Shown in pieces: positions 38,100-47,467 of a DNA stretch of 64,000 nucleotides. Both the position numbers and the translations under genes were made by a program. A model generated the notes under the pieces. It saw only the letters and a list, made by a program, of their open reading frames with translations. It did no database searches and was not told where the DNA came from. How positions within the stretch are numbered: position 1 is the first letter of the stretch; the number at the start of each line of letters is the position of its first letter. The stretch is from Pedobacter sp. AJM (GTDB lineage Bacteria; Bacteroidota; Bacteroidia; Sphingobacteriales; Sphingobacteriaceae): assembly GCF_002197755.1 (NCBI RefSeq), contig NZ_NHOT01000001.1:1-64000 (forward strand). Reading direction: 5' to 3'.

Positions 38100-40523
38100 A
38101 TGATGAAGATGCTATGGAAGTTTCCAGCCGCTAAAACTATTTTACCGCAATGCTGCTTTGCTGCTGTACTGATGACAAGCTTTTGCGGAACCGTGATTGC
38201 ACAGGACAAGTTGTATCCCAATACCTTTCCACTCGAGCAGGTCACTTTGCTTAAAGGGCCATTTGGCCATGCCCGCGACCTCAACATTCAAACTTTATTG
38301 AGTTATGATCTGGATAAATTACTCTATCCTTACCTGAAGGAAGCCCAGTTGCCAGTTGTTAAAAGTGGCTATAAAAACTGGGATGGCCTTGACGGGCATG
38401 TTGGCGGACATTACCTTTCTGCGCTGGCTTTTAATTATGCTTCTACCAATAACCCGGAATGTAAAAGCCGCATGGATAAAATGGTTGAGGTGCTGAAAGC
38501 ATGCCAGCGCAAAAATACGGCAGGGCAGCCTGATTGGGGAAAAGGCTATGCAGGTGGCGTACCAAACAGTCGTGAGGTATGGTCGAAACTTAAAAACGGA
38601 GATTTTAAAGCTTATAAGGCGGCCTGGGTGCCCTGGTATAACTTACACAAAACATTTGCCGGTTTGCGTGATGCCTGGGTATACGGAAAAAGTGCGGAAG
38701 CCAAAGATGTTTTTCTTAAATTCTGCGACTGGGCCATTGACATCACATCAGGTCTTTCTGAACAACAGATGCAGGAAATGTTAGATATAGAGCATGGCGG
38801 AATGAATGAGGTGCTGGCTGATGCCTATCAGCTTAGCGGTAACCAGAAATACCTGAATGCGGCCATGCGTTTTTCGCATCAGATGTTACTCAAACCAATG
38901 TCAAATGATCAGGATAACCTCGATAATAAACATGCCAATACACAGGTGCCGAAGGCCATTGGTTTTCAGCGGATCGGCGAATTAAACCACAATAGTGCTT
39001 ATGAAGAATCGGGGCATTTTTTCTGGGAAACCGTTACCGGAAAACGCAGTCTGGCCTTTGGTGGAAACAGCCGCAGGGAGTTTTTTCCGAGTGCCGCCGC
39101 CAGTGCTGATTTTGTAAATGATGTGGAAGGCCCTGAAACCTGCAATACCTATAATATGCTTAAGCTTACCGAGGGATTGTTCAGGGAGAAACCCGATGCG
39201 AAATACGCTGATTTTTACGAACGCGCACTCTACAACCACATTCTTTCTACGCAGCATCCGCAACATGGCGGATATGTTTATTTTACACCAGCCAGGCCAA
39301 GGCACTACCGGGTTTATTCGGCACCAAATGAAGCCATGTGGTGTTGTGTGGGCAGTGGCATGGAAAACCATAGTAAATACAACGAATTTATTTATACACA
39401 TCGTAAAGATTCCTTATACCTGAATCTGTTTATTGCTTCTGAACTGGATTGGAAAGAAAAGAATATTAAACTAAAGCAAGAAACCCTGTTTCCTGATGAA
39501 GCGCGTACCCGGCTAACCGTAACAAATGGTTCAGCAGCATTTACCCTCCTGCTCAGACACCCTTCGTGGGTGAAAAAGGATAGTATGGAAGTCAAAATCA
39601 ATGGAAAAAAAATAAGCTATACCTTATCTCCTTCATCTTATATCGCTATTCAGCGTAAGTGGAAAAAAGGGGATGTGGTAGAACTTGATATGCCGATGGA
39701 ATCAACCATTGAGCGTCTGCCTAACCTTCCGGAATATGTGGCCATTATGCACGGACCAATTTTGCTGGGTGCCAAAACCAAAACGGAACACCTTAACGGA
39801 CTGATCGCAAATGATAGTCGCTGGGGGCATATTGCCAGTGGTCAGAAGTTAGCCATTGATCAGGCACCAATTTTAATTGATCAGGATATAACTAAAATCT
39901 CCGGTAAGCTTGTTCCGGTTGCGGGTCATCCCATGCAGTTTTCTTTTGTCAATGAACAAATTATTAATCCCGAACCACTAACGCTTGAACCCTTTTACCG
40001 CATTCATGATTCGAGGTATATGATGTACTGGATGGCTTTAACACCAGGTCAATATAAAGATTATCTGAATGAGGTAAAGCAATCCGAGGCGGAGAAAATG
40101 GCACTTTCAGCACGTACGGTGGATTTTGTAGCCCCTGGCGAGCAGCAGCCCGAAGTGGATCATCAGCTGAAGAGCGAACGTTCTCAAAGCGGATCTTATT
40201 TGGATGAATTCTGGCGGGATGCCGGCAACGGCGGATATTTTAGTTATCAGTTAAGTACCGGCGGTTCGGACGCATTGTTACTTCATGTCCGTTATCATAC
40301 TATAGGCAATGCCAATGGTCAGTTTGATATTTTGATTGACGACCAAAAATTATTAACCGTTAATCCTGCTGCCGTGCAACATAAACCTGGCTTTTACAAC
40401 CAGGAATATAAAATTCCCGTAAGCATGCTTAAAGGCAAACAAAATATCCGGGTGAAATTTGTATCCCTGGATAAGAAAGCTACCGGCAGGGTTTATTATG
40501 TCCGTTTAGTGAAGCCTGAATAA
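38100..40523 (+). CDS. GH127/GH146 beta-L-arabinofuranosidase
   Basis: An 807-aa exported protein (signal peptide about 1-35, ending VIAQ). The (alpha/alpha)6 domain carries the zinc-thiolate site known from HypBA1-type enzymes: the GPETCNTYN Cys and the adjacent pair in MWCCVGSGMENH, the second Cys region holding the nucleophile. C-terminal beta domains (DUF4986- and DUF6805-like) follow from about 540. Such enzymes remove beta-L-arabinofuranose. Choice between GH127 and GH146 needs a database search. In this cluster it probably acts on terminal arabinose of complex xylan or arabinan. Met1 and Met2 are both possible starts. Confidence 0.92.
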   Translation: MMKMLWKFPAAKTILPQCCFAAVLMTSFCGTVIAQDKLYPNTFPLEQVTLLKGPFGHARDLNIQTLLSYDLDKLLYPYLKEAQLPVVKSGYKNWDGLDGHVGGHYLSALAFNYASTNNPECKSRMDKMVEVLKACQRKNTAGQPDWGKGYAGGVPNSREVWSKLKNGDFKAYKAAWVPWYNLHKTFAGLRDAWVYGKSAEAKDVFLKFCDWAIDITSGLSEQQMQEMLDIEHGGMNEVLADAYQLSGNQKYLNAAMRFSHQMLLKPMSNDQDNLDNKHANTQVPKAIGFQRIGELNHNSAYEESGHFFWETVTGKRSLAFGGNSRREFFPSAAASADFVNDVEGPETCNTYNMLKLTEGLFREKPDAKYADFYERALYNHILSTQHPQHGGYVYFTPARPRHYRVYSAPNEAMWCCVGSGMENHSKYNEFIYTHRKDSLYLNLFIASELDWKEKNIKLKQETLFPDEARTRLTVTNGSAAFTLLLRHPSWVKKDSMEVKINGKKISYTLSPSSYIAIQRKWKKGDVVELDMPMESTIERLPNLPEYVAIMHGPILLGAKTKTEHLNGLIANDSRWGHIASGQKLAIDQAPILIDQDITKISGKLVPVAGHPMQFSFVNEQIINPEPLTLEPFYRIHDSRYMMYWMALTPGQYKDYLNEVKQSEAEKMALSARTVDFVAPGEQQPEVDHQLKSERSQSGSYLDEFWRDAGNGGYFSYQLSTGGSDALLLHVRYHTIGNANGQFDILIDDQKLLTVNPAAVQHKPGFYNQEYKIPVSMLKGKQNIRVKFVSLDKKATGRVYYVRLVKPE

Positions 40524-40557
40524 ACGATATCATTCCTAAAGCAATAAAAACCTTTCA

Positions 40558-43044
40558 ATGAACCCAGGCAAACACCTCAGGATACTGACATTCATATTCT
40601 TATTTTCAGCTGCTTTTAGTTCTTTTTTAAAAGCCCAGCAAGCTGATGATTCCAGATTAAAACTCTGGTATCATCAGCCTGCCGGAAAAGTGTGGGAAAA
40701 TGCCCTGCCTGTGGGGAATGGCATGCTTGGTGCCATGGTGTATGGAAATGTGGAACGGGAAATCCTTAAACTCAATGAACATACGCTTTGGAGCGGAGGC
40801 CCGTACCAGAATGATGTTCCGGAAACCATCAATTATTTAGCAGAAATCAGGCAGTTGATTTTTGATGGAAAACACAAAGCGGCAGAAAACCTGGCCAATA
40901 AAGTGATGTTTGGAAAAAAATCTTCCGGACAGATTTTCCAGCCAGCAGGAAATCTCGAACTCAGTTTTCCAGGTCAGGATGTTTATCAAAACTATCGTCG
41001 GGAACTGGACCTGGAAAAGGCTGTGGCGAAAACCAGCTATACAGTTGCCCGGGTAACCTATACCAGAACCACATTTGCCGCTTTTGGTAACCGGGTGATT
41101 GTGATGCGGTTTACGGCCAGCAAGCCTGGACAAATTTCTTTCTCAGCGACTTATACTACGCCACACAAAAATGTGGTCAGGTCTTCGGAAGCAAAAGACC
41201 TGATGATGGAAGGCACTTCAAGTGACCATGAAGGGGTAAAAGGAAAAGTAAAATACCAGGTTATCAGCCAATTCAAAAATGAAGGGGGTAGTACCATTGT
41301 TTCAGACAGCAGTATCACGGTAAAAAGGGCAGATGCGGTTACGGTTTATATTTCCATTGCCACCAATTTTAATAATTATCTTGATGTGAGTGGAAATGCT
41401 GCTGCCCGTGCTTCAGCATACCTGAAAAAGGCCGTGGCAAAATCTTATGCCAGCGTGTATCATACCCATGTAGCAGAATATCAAAAATATTTTAACCGGG
41501 TGCAATTGGACCTGGGAACAACTCCTGCTGCTGCATTACCTACGGATCAGCGGCTGGCAAATTTCAGAAAGGTAGATGATCCGGCTTTTGTAGCCCTTTA
41601 TTACCAGTTCGGGCGTTATCTGCTGATCAGTTCTTCGCAGCCCGGGGGGCAGCCGGCAAACTTACAGGGCATCTGGAATGATAAACTTTATCCGGCCTGG
41701 GATAGTAAATACACCATCAATATCAATGCACAGATGAATTACTGGCCGGCAGAACCTACTAATCTTGCTGAATTGCATGAACCTTTTCTGAAAATGGTAA
41801 AAGAAATGGCTGAAACCGGTACAGTCACCGCCAGGAACATGTATGGTGCAAGAGGATGGGTCGCCCATCATAACACGGATATCTGGAGAAGTACCGGCCC
41901 TGTGGATGGGGCATTTTGGGGCATCTGGAATGCCGGTGGCGGGTGGACAAGTCAGCACCTCTGGCAACATTATCTCTATAATGGCGACAAAAACTACCTG
42001 AAAACGGTTTATCCGGTGATGAAAGGAGCAGCGGCTTTTTACAAAGACTTTCTGGTAGTACACCCGAAATATAAATGGCTGGTGGTTAATCCGGGCACTT
42101 CCCCCGAAAATGCACCCCAGGCACATGGGGGTTCATCTATAGATGCCGGCACAACCATGGATAACCAGATCGTGTTTGATGTTTTCTCTTCGGTGATCCA
42201 GGCCGCAAAAATCCTGAACATTGATCAGAATTTCACCGATAGCCTGGCGAAGATGCGGGCCCAATTACCCCCGATGCACATCGGTAAGTACGGACAGTTG
42301 CAGGAATGGCTGGATGATATCGACAGTCCGAATGACAAACACCGTCATATTTCACACCTTTATGGGCTCTTCCCTTCCAATCAGATTTCGCCATATCGCA
42401 CACCTTTACTTTTTTCGGCAGCCAAAAATACGCTATTGCAGCGGGGAGATGTTTCAACCGGCTGGAGCATGGGCTGGAAAATTAACTGGTGGGCCAGGAT
42501 GCAGGATGGAAATCATGCCTATCGGCTAATCCAGAACCAATTGACACCATTAGGCGTAAATCCGGGCGGTGGAGGTACCTATAACAATCTTTTTGATGCG
42601 CACCCGCCTTTTCAGATTGACGGAAATTTTGGTTGCACCTCCGGGATTACGGAGATGCTGATGCAAAGTGCTGATGAAGCCCTGCAGCTCCTGCCGGCAC
42701 TTCCCGAGGTATGGAAGAAGCAGGGAACGATAAAAGGATTACGCGCCAGGGGTGGTTTTGAAGTAAAGGAAATGGGATGGGTAGCGGGTAAACTGACTAA
42801 AGTTGTAATCAGGTCAACCATTGGCGGTAACCTGCGTCTTCGGGTGCCCGATGAGCTAAAAGGCCGGGGATTTGTACTGCAACCCGCTAAGGGAAGCAAT
42901 CCAAATGTATTTTATGCCGTAGCTAAAACACCTGCTGCCCTGTTGTCTGAACATGCAGTAACTGCCGAACCGGTTTTGCGGGAGACTTTCTTATATGATA
43001 TTCCTACAGTTGCAGGAAAATCTTACACACTTCTGTTAAAATGA
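40558..43044 (+). CDS. GH95 alpha-L-fucosidase / alpha-L-galactosidase
   Basis: An 828-aa exported protein (signal peptide about 1-26, ending FLKAQ). The N-terminal beta domain starts with the family signature [20 protein letters not shown] and [11 protein letters not shown]; the (alpha/alpha)6 core has [26 protein letters not shown] and [15 protein letters not shown]. Length is normal for GH95. The family cuts alpha-1,2-L-fucose or alpha-L-galactose; GH95 in Bacteroides complex-xylan loci is an alpha-L-galactosidase acting on cereal glucuronoarabinoxylan, which I infer here from the neighbours. Its stop overlaps an ATG of the next ORF (ATGA at 43041-43044). Confidence 0.94.
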   Translation: MNPGKHLRILTFIFLFSAAFSSFLKAQQADDSRLKLWYHQPAGKVWENALPVGNGMLGAMVYGNVEREILKLNEHTLWSGGPYQNDVPETINYLAEIRQLIFDGKHKAAENLANKVMFGKKSSGQIFQPAGNLELSFPGQDVYQNYRRELDLEKAVAKTSYTVARVTYTRTTFAAFGNRVIVMRFTASKPGQISFSATYTTPHKNVVRSSEAKDLMMEGTSSDHEGVKGKVKYQVISQFKNEGGSTIVSDSSITVKRADAVTVYISIATNFNNYLDVSGNAAARASAYLKKAVAKSYASVYHTHVAEYQKYFNRVQLDLGTTPAAALPTDQRLANFRKVDDPAFVALYYQFGRYLLISSSQPGGQPANLQGIWNDKLYPAWDSKYTININAQMNYWPAEPTNLAELHEPFLKMVKEMAETGTVTARNMYGARGWVAHHNTDIWRSTGPVDGAFWGIWNAGGGWTSQHLWQHYLYNGDKNYLKTVYPVMKGAAAFYKDFLVVHPKYKWLVVNPGTSPENAPQAHGGSSIDAGTTMDNQIVFDVFSSVIQAAKILNIDQNFTDSLAKMRAQLPPMHIGKYGQLQEWLDDIDSPNDKHRHISHLYGLFPSNQISPYRTPLLFSAAKNTLLQRGDVSTGWSMGWKINWWARMQDGNHAYRLIQNQLTPLGVNPGGGGTYNNLFDAHPPFQIDGNFGCTSGITEMLMQSADEALQLLPALPEVWKKQGTIKGLRARGGFEVKEMGWVAGKLTKVVIRSTIGGNLRLRVPDELKGRGFVLQPAKGSNPNVFYAVAKTPAALLSEHAVTAEPVLRETFLYDIPTVAGKSYTLLLK

Positions 43045-43070
43045 TCTTTACAATCAAAACAATATATAAA

Positions 43071-44648
43071 ATGAAGATGAGAAAATTACTGGCCTGTCTG
43101 CTGTTTATCGCCTTGTTAAACCTGCAGGCATTTGCTCAGCAACAGGCACAAAATCCGGTTATTTTTGCCGATGTACCCGATCTTTCCATGATCCGGGTTG
43201 GTGATACCTATTACATGAGCAGCACCACGATGCACATGAGCCCGGGTTTGCCGATCATGAAATCAAAAGACCTGGTGAACTGGCAAATGGTGGGTTACGC
43301 CTATGATACACTGGCCAATGTAGATGCACTGAATCTGGTTAATGGTAAAAGTGCCTATGGAAAAGGTACCTGGGCGAGCAGTTTGCGCTATCATGAGGGG
43401 ATTTATTACGTGAGCACTTTCGCTCAGACTACCGGAAAGACGACCATCTTCAGCACCAAAAATATCGAAAAAGGAAACTGGAAAAGGATAGATTTCAAAC
43501 CCAGTCTTCATGATCATTCTTTATTTTTTGATCACGGAAAAGCCTACATGGTATATGGCAGCGGGAAAATTAAATTGGTTGAGCTGAAGGCTGACCTCAG
43601 CGGAATCAATACCGAGGTGCCTGAACGTATATTAATAGAAGATGCCGGAATGCCTTCGGGTAATGCAGGCGGCTTGCCTGCCGAAGGCTCACAATTATTT
43701 AAGGTGAAAGGAAAATACTACCTGTTCAATATCACCTGGCCAAAAGGAGGAATGCGGACCGTAGTGATCCACCGCTCGGATAATTTATTCGGCCCTTATG
43801 AAGGGAAAGTAGCTTTACAGGATAAGGGTGTGGCGCAAGGTGGCATGATTGATACACCTGAAGGAGACTGGTTTGCCTATTTGTTTCGGGATAATGGCGC
43901 CGTTGGACGGATTCCTTACCTCGTGCCGATCAGATGGGAAAATGACTGGCCCATCTTAGGGATTGACGGCAAAGTGCCCGAAACACTTCATTTGCCAAAA
44001 AGTAAAGGAATGATTCCGTCGATTGCTGCTTCAGATGAATTTATCCGAAAAAAAGGAGAACGTGATTTGCCACTGGTTTGGCAATGGAACCATAATCCTG
44101 ATGCACAATACTGGTCGGTTCACCAAAGAAAAGGTTATCTGCGGTTAACTACCGGACGTATTGATACCAGCTTTCTTACTGCCAGGAATACGCTTACGCA
44201 ACGCACCATCGGCCCATTTTCATCGGCCACTACGGCTTTGGATCTTTCCAATATGAAAAACGGTGATTTTGCCGGCCTGGCAGTTTTACAGAAAAATTAT
44301 GGACAAATCGGTATAAAAGTAGATAATGAGCATAAGTCGATCGTTTTCGTCAATGCTACCGGGGGGAAAGCCAAATTATCAACAGCAATTCCCATTCAGC
44401 AAAACAAAATATTCTTCAGGGTTGATTGCAATTTTGCTGAAAGAAAAGATCTCGCTACATTCTTTTATAGCCTGGATGGAAAAGCATGGATAAGCATTGG
44501 CGATCCGGTAAAAATGAGCTATACCATTCCGCACTTTATGGGTTATCGCTTTGCACTTTTTAACTATGCAGAAAAAGAATCAGGTGGCTATGTTGATTTT
44601 GATTATTTCCATTTGTCAGAAAAGCCTTCCATTCAGAGCACAGAATAA
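43071..44648 (+). CDS. GH43 enzyme with C-terminal beta-sandwich (XynD/GH43_12-like)
   Basis: About 525 aa from the ATG at 43071, giving a compact signal peptide (MKMRKLLACLL to AFAQ). An in-frame ATG at 43041 overlaps the GH95 stop as ATGA and would add ten residues; coupling makes it possible. The propeller begins with FADVPDLSMI (catalytic base Asp) and TYYMSSTTMHMSPGLPIMKSKD, the second Asp is probably in LHDHSLFFD and the acid Glu in PAEGSQLF. The last 200 residues are a concanavalin-like GH43 C-terminal domain. This form is usually arabinofuranosidase or xylosidase on arabinoxylan. It is in operon with GH95. Confidence 0.92.
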   Translation: MKMRKLLACLLFIALLNLQAFAQQQAQNPVIFADVPDLSMIRVGDTYYMSSTTMHMSPGLPIMKSKDLVNWQMVGYAYDTLANVDALNLVNGKSAYGKGTWASSLRYHEGIYYVSTFAQTTGKTTIFSTKNIEKGNWKRIDFKPSLHDHSLFFDHGKAYMVYGSGKIKLVELKADLSGINTEVPERILIEDAGMPSGNAGGLPAEGSQLFKVKGKYYLFNITWPKGGMRTVVIHRSDNLFGPYEGKVALQDKGVAQGGMIDTPEGDWFAYLFRDNGAVGRIPYLVPIRWENDWPILGIDGKVPETLHLPKSKGMIPSIAASDEFIRKKGERDLPLVWQWNHNPDAQYWSVHQRKGYLRLTTGRIDTSFLTARNTLTQRTIGPFSSATTALDLSNMKNGDFAGLAVLQKNYGQIGIKVDNEHKSIVFVNATGGKAKLSTAIPIQQNKIFFRVDCNFAERKDLATFFYSLDGKAWISIGDPVKMSYTIPHFMGYRFALFNYAEKESGGYVDFDYFHLSEKPSIQSTE

Positions 44649-44813
44649 AAAGACAAGCCTTTTTTATACCAAAATTGAACAATAATGCTAATAATTTAGT
44701 CAATAGTTCAACGCTGCGGTATCTGATAGGCCTATCTTCGGAATTTATTAAGGGTATGAATGTGTGGTGATAATGGCCAGCATTCATCTGGAATAACCAA
44801 TATAAACTGATTT

Positions 44814-46595
44814 ATGAACAAACCATTTGAAAACCTTTTTCTAAAAATGAAAAATCTGGACAAACCATATTTTTCTTTTAAACTTATACTCGCAGGTGCA
44901 TTAACCTGTTTCACCTTTTTTTTATTTAGCGCTTTTACTCAGAATGCTGATGGCCGTAAACCAGTGCCATCAGCTATTCCTTTATTTAGTAATTACGTTT
45001 ATCAGGGTGACGATGATATTTATAAAAAATATCCCCTAAAAGCCGATGAGTTTTATACACCCATCCTTCAGGGGTGTTATCCAGACCCCAGCATCACCAA
45101 GAAAGGAGATGATTATTACCTGGTGGTTTCCTCTTTTGCATTCTTTCCGGGGGTTCCTATTTTTCATTCTAAAGATTTAGTAAACTGGAAACAACTCGGA
45201 CATGTATTAGACCGCACTTCGCAACTAAAAGTGGCACGTTCGGGCATGAGTGCCGGCATTTATGCACCAGCCATCTTATACAACAAGCTTAATGATACCT
45301 TCTATATGATTACCACGCAGATTGCAGGCGGAATGGGGAATATGGTGGTGAAAACGAAAGATCCGGCCAAAGGATGGAGTGAGCCTTATAAACTAAAATT
45401 TGATGGCATCGATCCGTCATTGTTTTTTGATGATAACGGAACGGCCTACGTGGTGCACAATGATGCTCCTGAAAAGGAATTGTATACCGGTCACCGTGCC
45501 ATCAAAATCTGGGAGTATGATTTGGTAAATGACCAGATTATTCCGGGTACGGATAAAATTATTGTGAATGGCGGGGTAGACCTGAGCAAGCGCCCGATAT
45601 GGATTGAAGCGCCACACATTTATAAAAAGAATAATAAGTATTACCTGATGTGTGCCGAAGGCGGTACAGGCGGTGCGCACAGTGAGGTTATTTTTGTGAG
45701 CGATAACGTTAAAGGGCCATATGTACCTTCAGCAAAAAATCCAATTTTAAGTCAGCGTCATCTTCCGGCTAAAAGGGCAGATAAAATAGACTGGGCAGGT
45801 CATGCTGATCTGGTAGAAGGTCCGAACGGACAGTATTATGGCGTGTTCCTGGGCATCAGGCCAAATGAAAAAGACCGTGTAAATACTGGTCGCGAAACGT
45901 ATATTCTTCCGGTAAACTGGGATGGAGAGTTTCCTGTTTTTGAAGGTGGACTGGAGCCTTTAAAAACAAAACTGAAAATGCCTGCAGGGGTTAAAAATAA
46001 CACCGGCAAACCTGGTTTTTTCCCAAATGGAAACTTTACTTTCCGGGATAACTTTTCTGCAGGAAAGCTGGATTACCGCTGGATTGGATTAAGAGGGCCG
46101 AGAGAAGAATTTGCTGCAGTAACGCCCAATGGTTTGCAGATTAAGCCCTTTGCTAAAGATGTAAAAGCGGCTGAACCCATTTCTGCATTGTTTCAGCGGC
46201 AGCAGCACAATAGCTTCTCCACCACGGTAACGATGAATTATAAACCAGATACGGATAAAGATCTGGCCGGAATTGTTTGTCTGCAAAAGGAAAGCTATCA
46301 CTATGTTTTTGGTGTCACTAAAAAAGATAATGATTATTACCTTTTATTGCAACGTACGGAAGACAATGCCTCAACCATATTGGCAAAGGTAAAAATTGAT
46401 GTTAACCGCCCTATCAATTTGAAGGTAGCTGCAAAGGGTGATGATTACACTTTCAGCTATGCTACAGGAAACAAGAAATTTACCAATCTGGGTGGTACCG
46501 TTTCTGGTGATATCCTTTCAACAAATGTGGCAAAAGGATTCACCGGTGCCCTAATCGGACTTTATGCTACTTCAGCAAGCGAGGTTAAATTGTAA
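44814..46595 (+). CDS. GH43 beta-xylosidase/arabinofuranosidase with C-terminal beta-sandwich
   Basis: A 593-aa exported protein with a long basic n-region; Met12 (MKNLDKPYF) is an alternative start. The hydrophobic core ends near AFTQ, residue 43. Propeller motifs: GCYPDPSI (base Asp), DGIDPSLFFDD (second Asp) and IEAPHIY (acid Glu). The start PILQGCYPDPSITKKGDDYYLV resembles exo-acting xylosidases of the SXA type. A C-terminal GH43_C2-like beta-sandwich begins near 410. It is the third GH43 of the cluster and last gene before the terminator at 46630. TAACCAATATAAACTG lies just before the ATG, nearly identical to the SusC3 leader. Confidence 0.93.
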   Translation: MNKPFENLFLKMKNLDKPYFSFKLILAGALTCFTFFLFSAFTQNADGRKPVPSAIPLFSNYVYQGDDDIYKKYPLKADEFYTPILQGCYPDPSITKKGDDYYLVVSSFAFFPGVPIFHSKDLVNWKQLGHVLDRTSQLKVARSGMSAGIYAPAILYNKLNDTFYMITTQIAGGMGNMVVKTKDPAKGWSEPYKLKFDGIDPSLFFDDNGTAYVVHNDAPEKELYTGHRAIKIWEYDLVNDQIIPGTDKIIVNGGVDLSKRPIWIEAPHIYKKNNKYYLMCAEGGTGGAHSEVIFVSDNVKGPYVPSAKNPILSQRHLPAKRADKIDWAGHADLVEGPNGQYYGVFLGIRPNEKDRVNTGRETYILPVNWDGEFPVFEGGLEPLKTKLKMPAGVKNNTGKPGFFPNGNFTFRDNFSAGKLDYRWIGLRGPREEFAAVTPNGLQIKPFAKDVKAAEPISALFQRQQHNSFSTTVTMNYKPDTDKDLAGIVCLQKESYHYVFGVTKKDNDYYLLLQRTEDNASTILAKVKIDVNRPINLKVAAKGDDYTFSYATGNKKFTNLGGTVSGDILSTNVAKGFTGALIGLYATSASEVKL

Positions 46596-47463
46596 GCAAT
46601 CGTTATAAAAAGTAAATTTTAAAGTATGCGCCCTGGTTTGTGGAAACACGACCAGGGCTTTTTATTTATCCTCCTTTTGTATTGAGACAATTTAATTATC
46701 GGATGAATATTAATAACATCACTATGTCCATTTTATGACTAATACATCATACATCATTTAGTCTTTTCGGTATTTTTCGCAGGTTTGGTGTTTTGTTATC
46801 CTGCTGAAACATTCCCATTATGAATGCTTATGCGTTTTTTTTATGTTTTGGAGATTAAAATACACTAAGTCTTAAAAATATTATTCAGGGTAATAAATAT
46901 TTTAAAATAATTTTTCGTCATAATTGCTTTTATATGTCTCTAAGGGCGGTTTTTTGGCTGCTTTTACCTGCCCTGAACATGAATCCTATAAATTTAAACA
47001 ATTGTGCTATCTATAAATTACACACGATCCTACATTTATCTCAACCAAATATAAGACACATCTTAACTGAGATGTAAGGCTAACCAAATAACTTATGAAT
47101 CTAAATTTAACCAAACTTAATCCTTTTCATTAGCGTGCATTTTAACTAATTACAGATTTTTTATGGGGCAGGTGAGCTGTCCGATGATGGAATTTATTGC
47201 ACCTGATTAATGGATTGAACTGAATGGACGATTTTAGATATGATCCATTAATACAAATAAACCAAATATTGCCCATATGAGACCGCCTACCTAACTAAAC
47301 AATAGCAATGTCTCTAACTCAGACCTGCATCAGTTTACAGCATTTTATACTAACCAAATTCTAACCCATGTATGATGAAGAAATCCAACTTCAAAGCCAT
47401 AGAATATGAGCCTTCTATGCACAACCGAACAAATCAAATTCTGCATTTTCTAAATCAATTAAT
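46596..47463 (+). promoter_or_regulatory. 868-bp leader and regulatory region of SusC1 operon
   Basis: After the GH43 terminator there is a long non-coding stretch. From 47041 on, the motif AACCAAA(T) appears five times (47041, 47081, 47107, 47260, 47351), three of them shortly before small ATG-started ORFs. The last ORF (47372-47467) overlaps the SusC1 start. No exact TAnnTTTG box is found; TACATTTA at 47031-47038 is one base off. An HTCS-dependent promoter is likely but not located. Confidence 0.55.
46630..46665 (+). terminator. Terminator of the enzyme operon
   Basis: GCCCTGGT (46630-46637) and ACCAGGGC (46651-46658) pair perfectly, followed by TTTTTATTT. It lies 35 bases past the last GH43 stop. 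Confidence 0.85.
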
Positions 47464-47467
47464 ATGA
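47372..47467 (+). CDS. Possible 31-aa upstream ORF overlapping SusC1 start
   Basis: ATGATG at 47372-47377 opens a 31-residue frame (basic, no signal peptide; FKAIEYEPSMHNRTNQI) whose TGA (47465-47467) overlaps the SusC1 ATG (47464-47466) as ATGA. That layout allows termination-reinitiation coupling. It is preceded by TAACCAAATTCTAACCC. It may be a leader peptide or chance. Confidence 0.3.
   Translation: MMKKSNFKAIEYEPSMHNRTNQILHFLNQLI

Noticed and set aside
46596-47463. ECF sigma / anti-sigma pair controlling SusC1
   Set aside because: No ORF in the spacer resembles a sigma factor or FecR-type protein, and SusC1 has no extra N-terminal signalling (STN) domain.
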